This document shows positions 6,910 through 7,593 of a stretch of DNA of 7,593 nucleotides, piece by piece. Under the pieces are notes generated by a model. That model was given only the letters and a program-made list of their open reading frames with translations, was not told the DNA's origin and did no database searches. The DNA comes from Burkholderiales bacterium. Lineage in GTDB: Bacteria > Pseudomonadota > Gammaproteobacteria > Burkholderiales > Burkholderiaceae_D. Positions within the stretch are counted from its first letter, which is position 1. Each line of letters starts with the position of its first letter. The stretch lies in assembly GCA_005800405.1 (NCBI GenBank), contig SYFN01000114.1, positions 1-7,593 on the forward strand, in the 5' to 3' direction. The position numbers were made by a program, and so were the translations under genes.

Positions 6910-7241
6910 AAAAACCCTATCAGGGATGAGCGTACCGTCAAGTCAGTGGAACTAACGACGACCATGGCTGTGGCAATAATGTTGATCAAAGTGATCACTA
7001 TGGAAAGGCCATGCAAAATCATAAGTCGTTGTCTATTTTCTGAATCAGCTGCTGCATTAATTGCTGGCATCAGAATTTGGCGCGTAGGAAAAGTCATTAG
7101 TGTGATGATGATTAATATGATGGTGCCTAATGTATTGACGGGAACTGACAATGCCGCTGCAATGATCGAGGGGCTCATTACGAAGGTATAAAAAGAAGCA
7201 AAAGCCTTTAGTATAGGAAGCCGGGCTTCGGTCGCAGGCAA
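6906..7241 (-). CDS. Small multi-pass membrane protein, possibly DUF4149-like, start uncertain
   Basis: The stop TGA (6908-6906) overlaps the HNH start by four bases (ATGA), so the two are probably one transcript and co-translated. From TTG 7241 the product has 111 residues with three hydrophobic segments (about 13-33, 36-52 and 77-97). Between the last two lies MPAINAAADSENRQRL (58-73), then LHGLS, which recalls the loop of DUF4149-type membrane proteins ('INAA-x-D ... R ... LH-x-x-S'). The same frame stays open to a TAA at 7325-7323, giving up to 27 more codons (DDAFLGGSSTWARARDLPIK) but no ATG. An ATG inside (7178) would remove the first segment. None of these starts has a well placed Shine-Dalgarno, so the gene may be an N-terminally trimmed version. 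Function unknown. Confidence 0.62.
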   Translation of the reverse strand: MPATEARLPILKAFASFYTFVMSPSIIAAALSVPVNTLGTIILIIITLMTFPTRQILMPAINAAADSENRQRLMILHGLSIVITLINIIATAMVVVSSTDLTVRSSLIGFL

Positions 7242-7454
7242 TACCTTAATCGGTAGGTCCCTTGCTCGAGCCCAGGTCGAGGAGCCACCTAAAAAAGCAT
7301 CGTCAAAAGCGATTTTTTCCTTTTATACGCCACTATTTGTCGCGCTGAGGGCCTCTGGATGATTGTTTGCCCTCAATTTCAACTACTTAGCACATGTATA
7401 TTGCACGGTCGATGGTGGTGTTGACCTGTCCTGATATTTTCGAGTCACTGGGAC
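7242..7454. other. Gap between the membrane gene and the right IS end
   Basis: This gap holds the possible N-terminal extension of the membrane gene (7322-7242, minus strand). Beyond it no gene and no clear promoter were seen. AAGGA (7322-7318, minus strand) is the only ribosome-site-like sequence, followed by ATC rather than ATG. The right IS may have inserted upstream of, or into the regulatory region of, the leftward pair. Confidence 0.4.
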
Positions 7455-7458
7455 TTAG

Positions 7459-7593
7459 GGAAGCGCTGATTTATTCCCCGAAGGCCTTCCCGTAACGCAG
7501 TTGTTCTTTTAGAATTACGTCTACGCCCCCTGCTAGCGAGACTGCTCATGCAAACTAGTTTCTCCGAACTAGAATACGCCGCGAAGAAGAAGA
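7459..7593 (+). mobile_element. IS5-family insertion sequence, left end only (partial)
   Basis: Same terminus as the left element (GGAAGCGCTGATTTATTCC), here pointing right and preceded by TTAG, which fits YTAR. It includes the GAAGGCCTTC palindrome (7480-7489) and the transposase start at 7548. The two copies face away from each other, each with its left end toward the window interior. Confidence 0.8.
7548..7593 (+). CDS. IS5-family transposase, N-terminal 15 residues (partial)
   Basis: ATG 7548 opens MQTSFSELEYAAKKK, identical to the left copy, and runs off the edge one base into the next codon. No strong Shine-Dalgarno lies upstream, which is common for IS transposases kept at low expression. 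The catalytic region is not in the window. Confidence 0.75.
   Translation, partial: MQTSFSELEYAAKKK

Larger units (their letters stand above)
7455..7593. repeat. Right copy of 139 bp terminal inverted repeat
   Basis: Exact reverse complement of 2-140. The repeat begins with TTAG (7455-7458), the complement of the CTAA flank at the left end, and runs to the window edge without a mismatch. Confidence 0.97.

Noticed and set aside
6946..7191. Plus-strand frame antisense to the membrane gene
   Set aside because: The minus-strand frame has membrane segments and the ATGA overlap with the HNH gene; the plus-strand frame is its shadow.

Overview
This 7.6 kb window reads as a chromosomal or accessory fragment from a Gram-negative proteobacterium. 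A betaproteobacterium is my best guess, from overall gene style and the IS5-type element; this is an inference, not a demonstration. Signs of a Gram-negative host are an exported protein that looks like an outer-membrane beta-barrel and a large inner-membrane signalling phosphatase. Both ends carry the same 139 bp sequence in opposite orientation (2-140 and 7455-7593). Each copy is the left end of an IS5-family insertion sequence plus the first 15 codons of its transposase, reading outward off the window. The fragment therefore lies between two inverted IS copies, or its assembly stopped at a collapsed IS repeat.

Layout from left to right. IS end (1-136); a gene-free stretch with one terminator-like hairpin (174-201) and a good terminator for leftward transcripts (about 302-333). 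Next, on the minus strand, a small predicted beta-barrel protein with a signal peptide (368-955) and a 730-residue 7TMR-DISM/SpoIIE-type PP2C phosphatase (1197-3389). A spacer with a large imperfect inverted repeat (3536-3590) follows. Then comes an unrecognised 388-residue minus-strand protein built around a repeated L-x3-G-[FI]-x2-L-x2-F-P-x-G-T unit (3623-4789). It is divergent from a 104-residue DUF3846-like protein on the plus strand (5058-5372), whose leader contains a perfect 9 bp stem.

The stretch 5373-5963 holds no gene I can support, only possible decayed coding sequence on the minus strand. A pyridoxamine 5'-phosphate oxidase-family gene (5964-6527, plus) is interrupted at codon 30 by an in-frame TGA where this family normally has Trp. 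Converging on it is a minus-strand pair joined by an ATGA overlap: a small multi-pass membrane protein (7241-6906) and a small HNH nuclease-like protein (6909-6556). The last 200 bp before the right IS end hold no clear gene.

The genes do not form one obvious pathway. The two best functional calls are the membrane phosphatase, which probably dephosphorylates a STAS-type partner encoded elsewhere, and the broken FMN-binding oxidase-like gene. No tRNA, rRNA, CRISPR array or replication origin was seen. I did not find a convincing new defence or mobile system. The most unusual items are the repeat protein, the nonsense-interrupted oxidase and the inverted IS boundaries.
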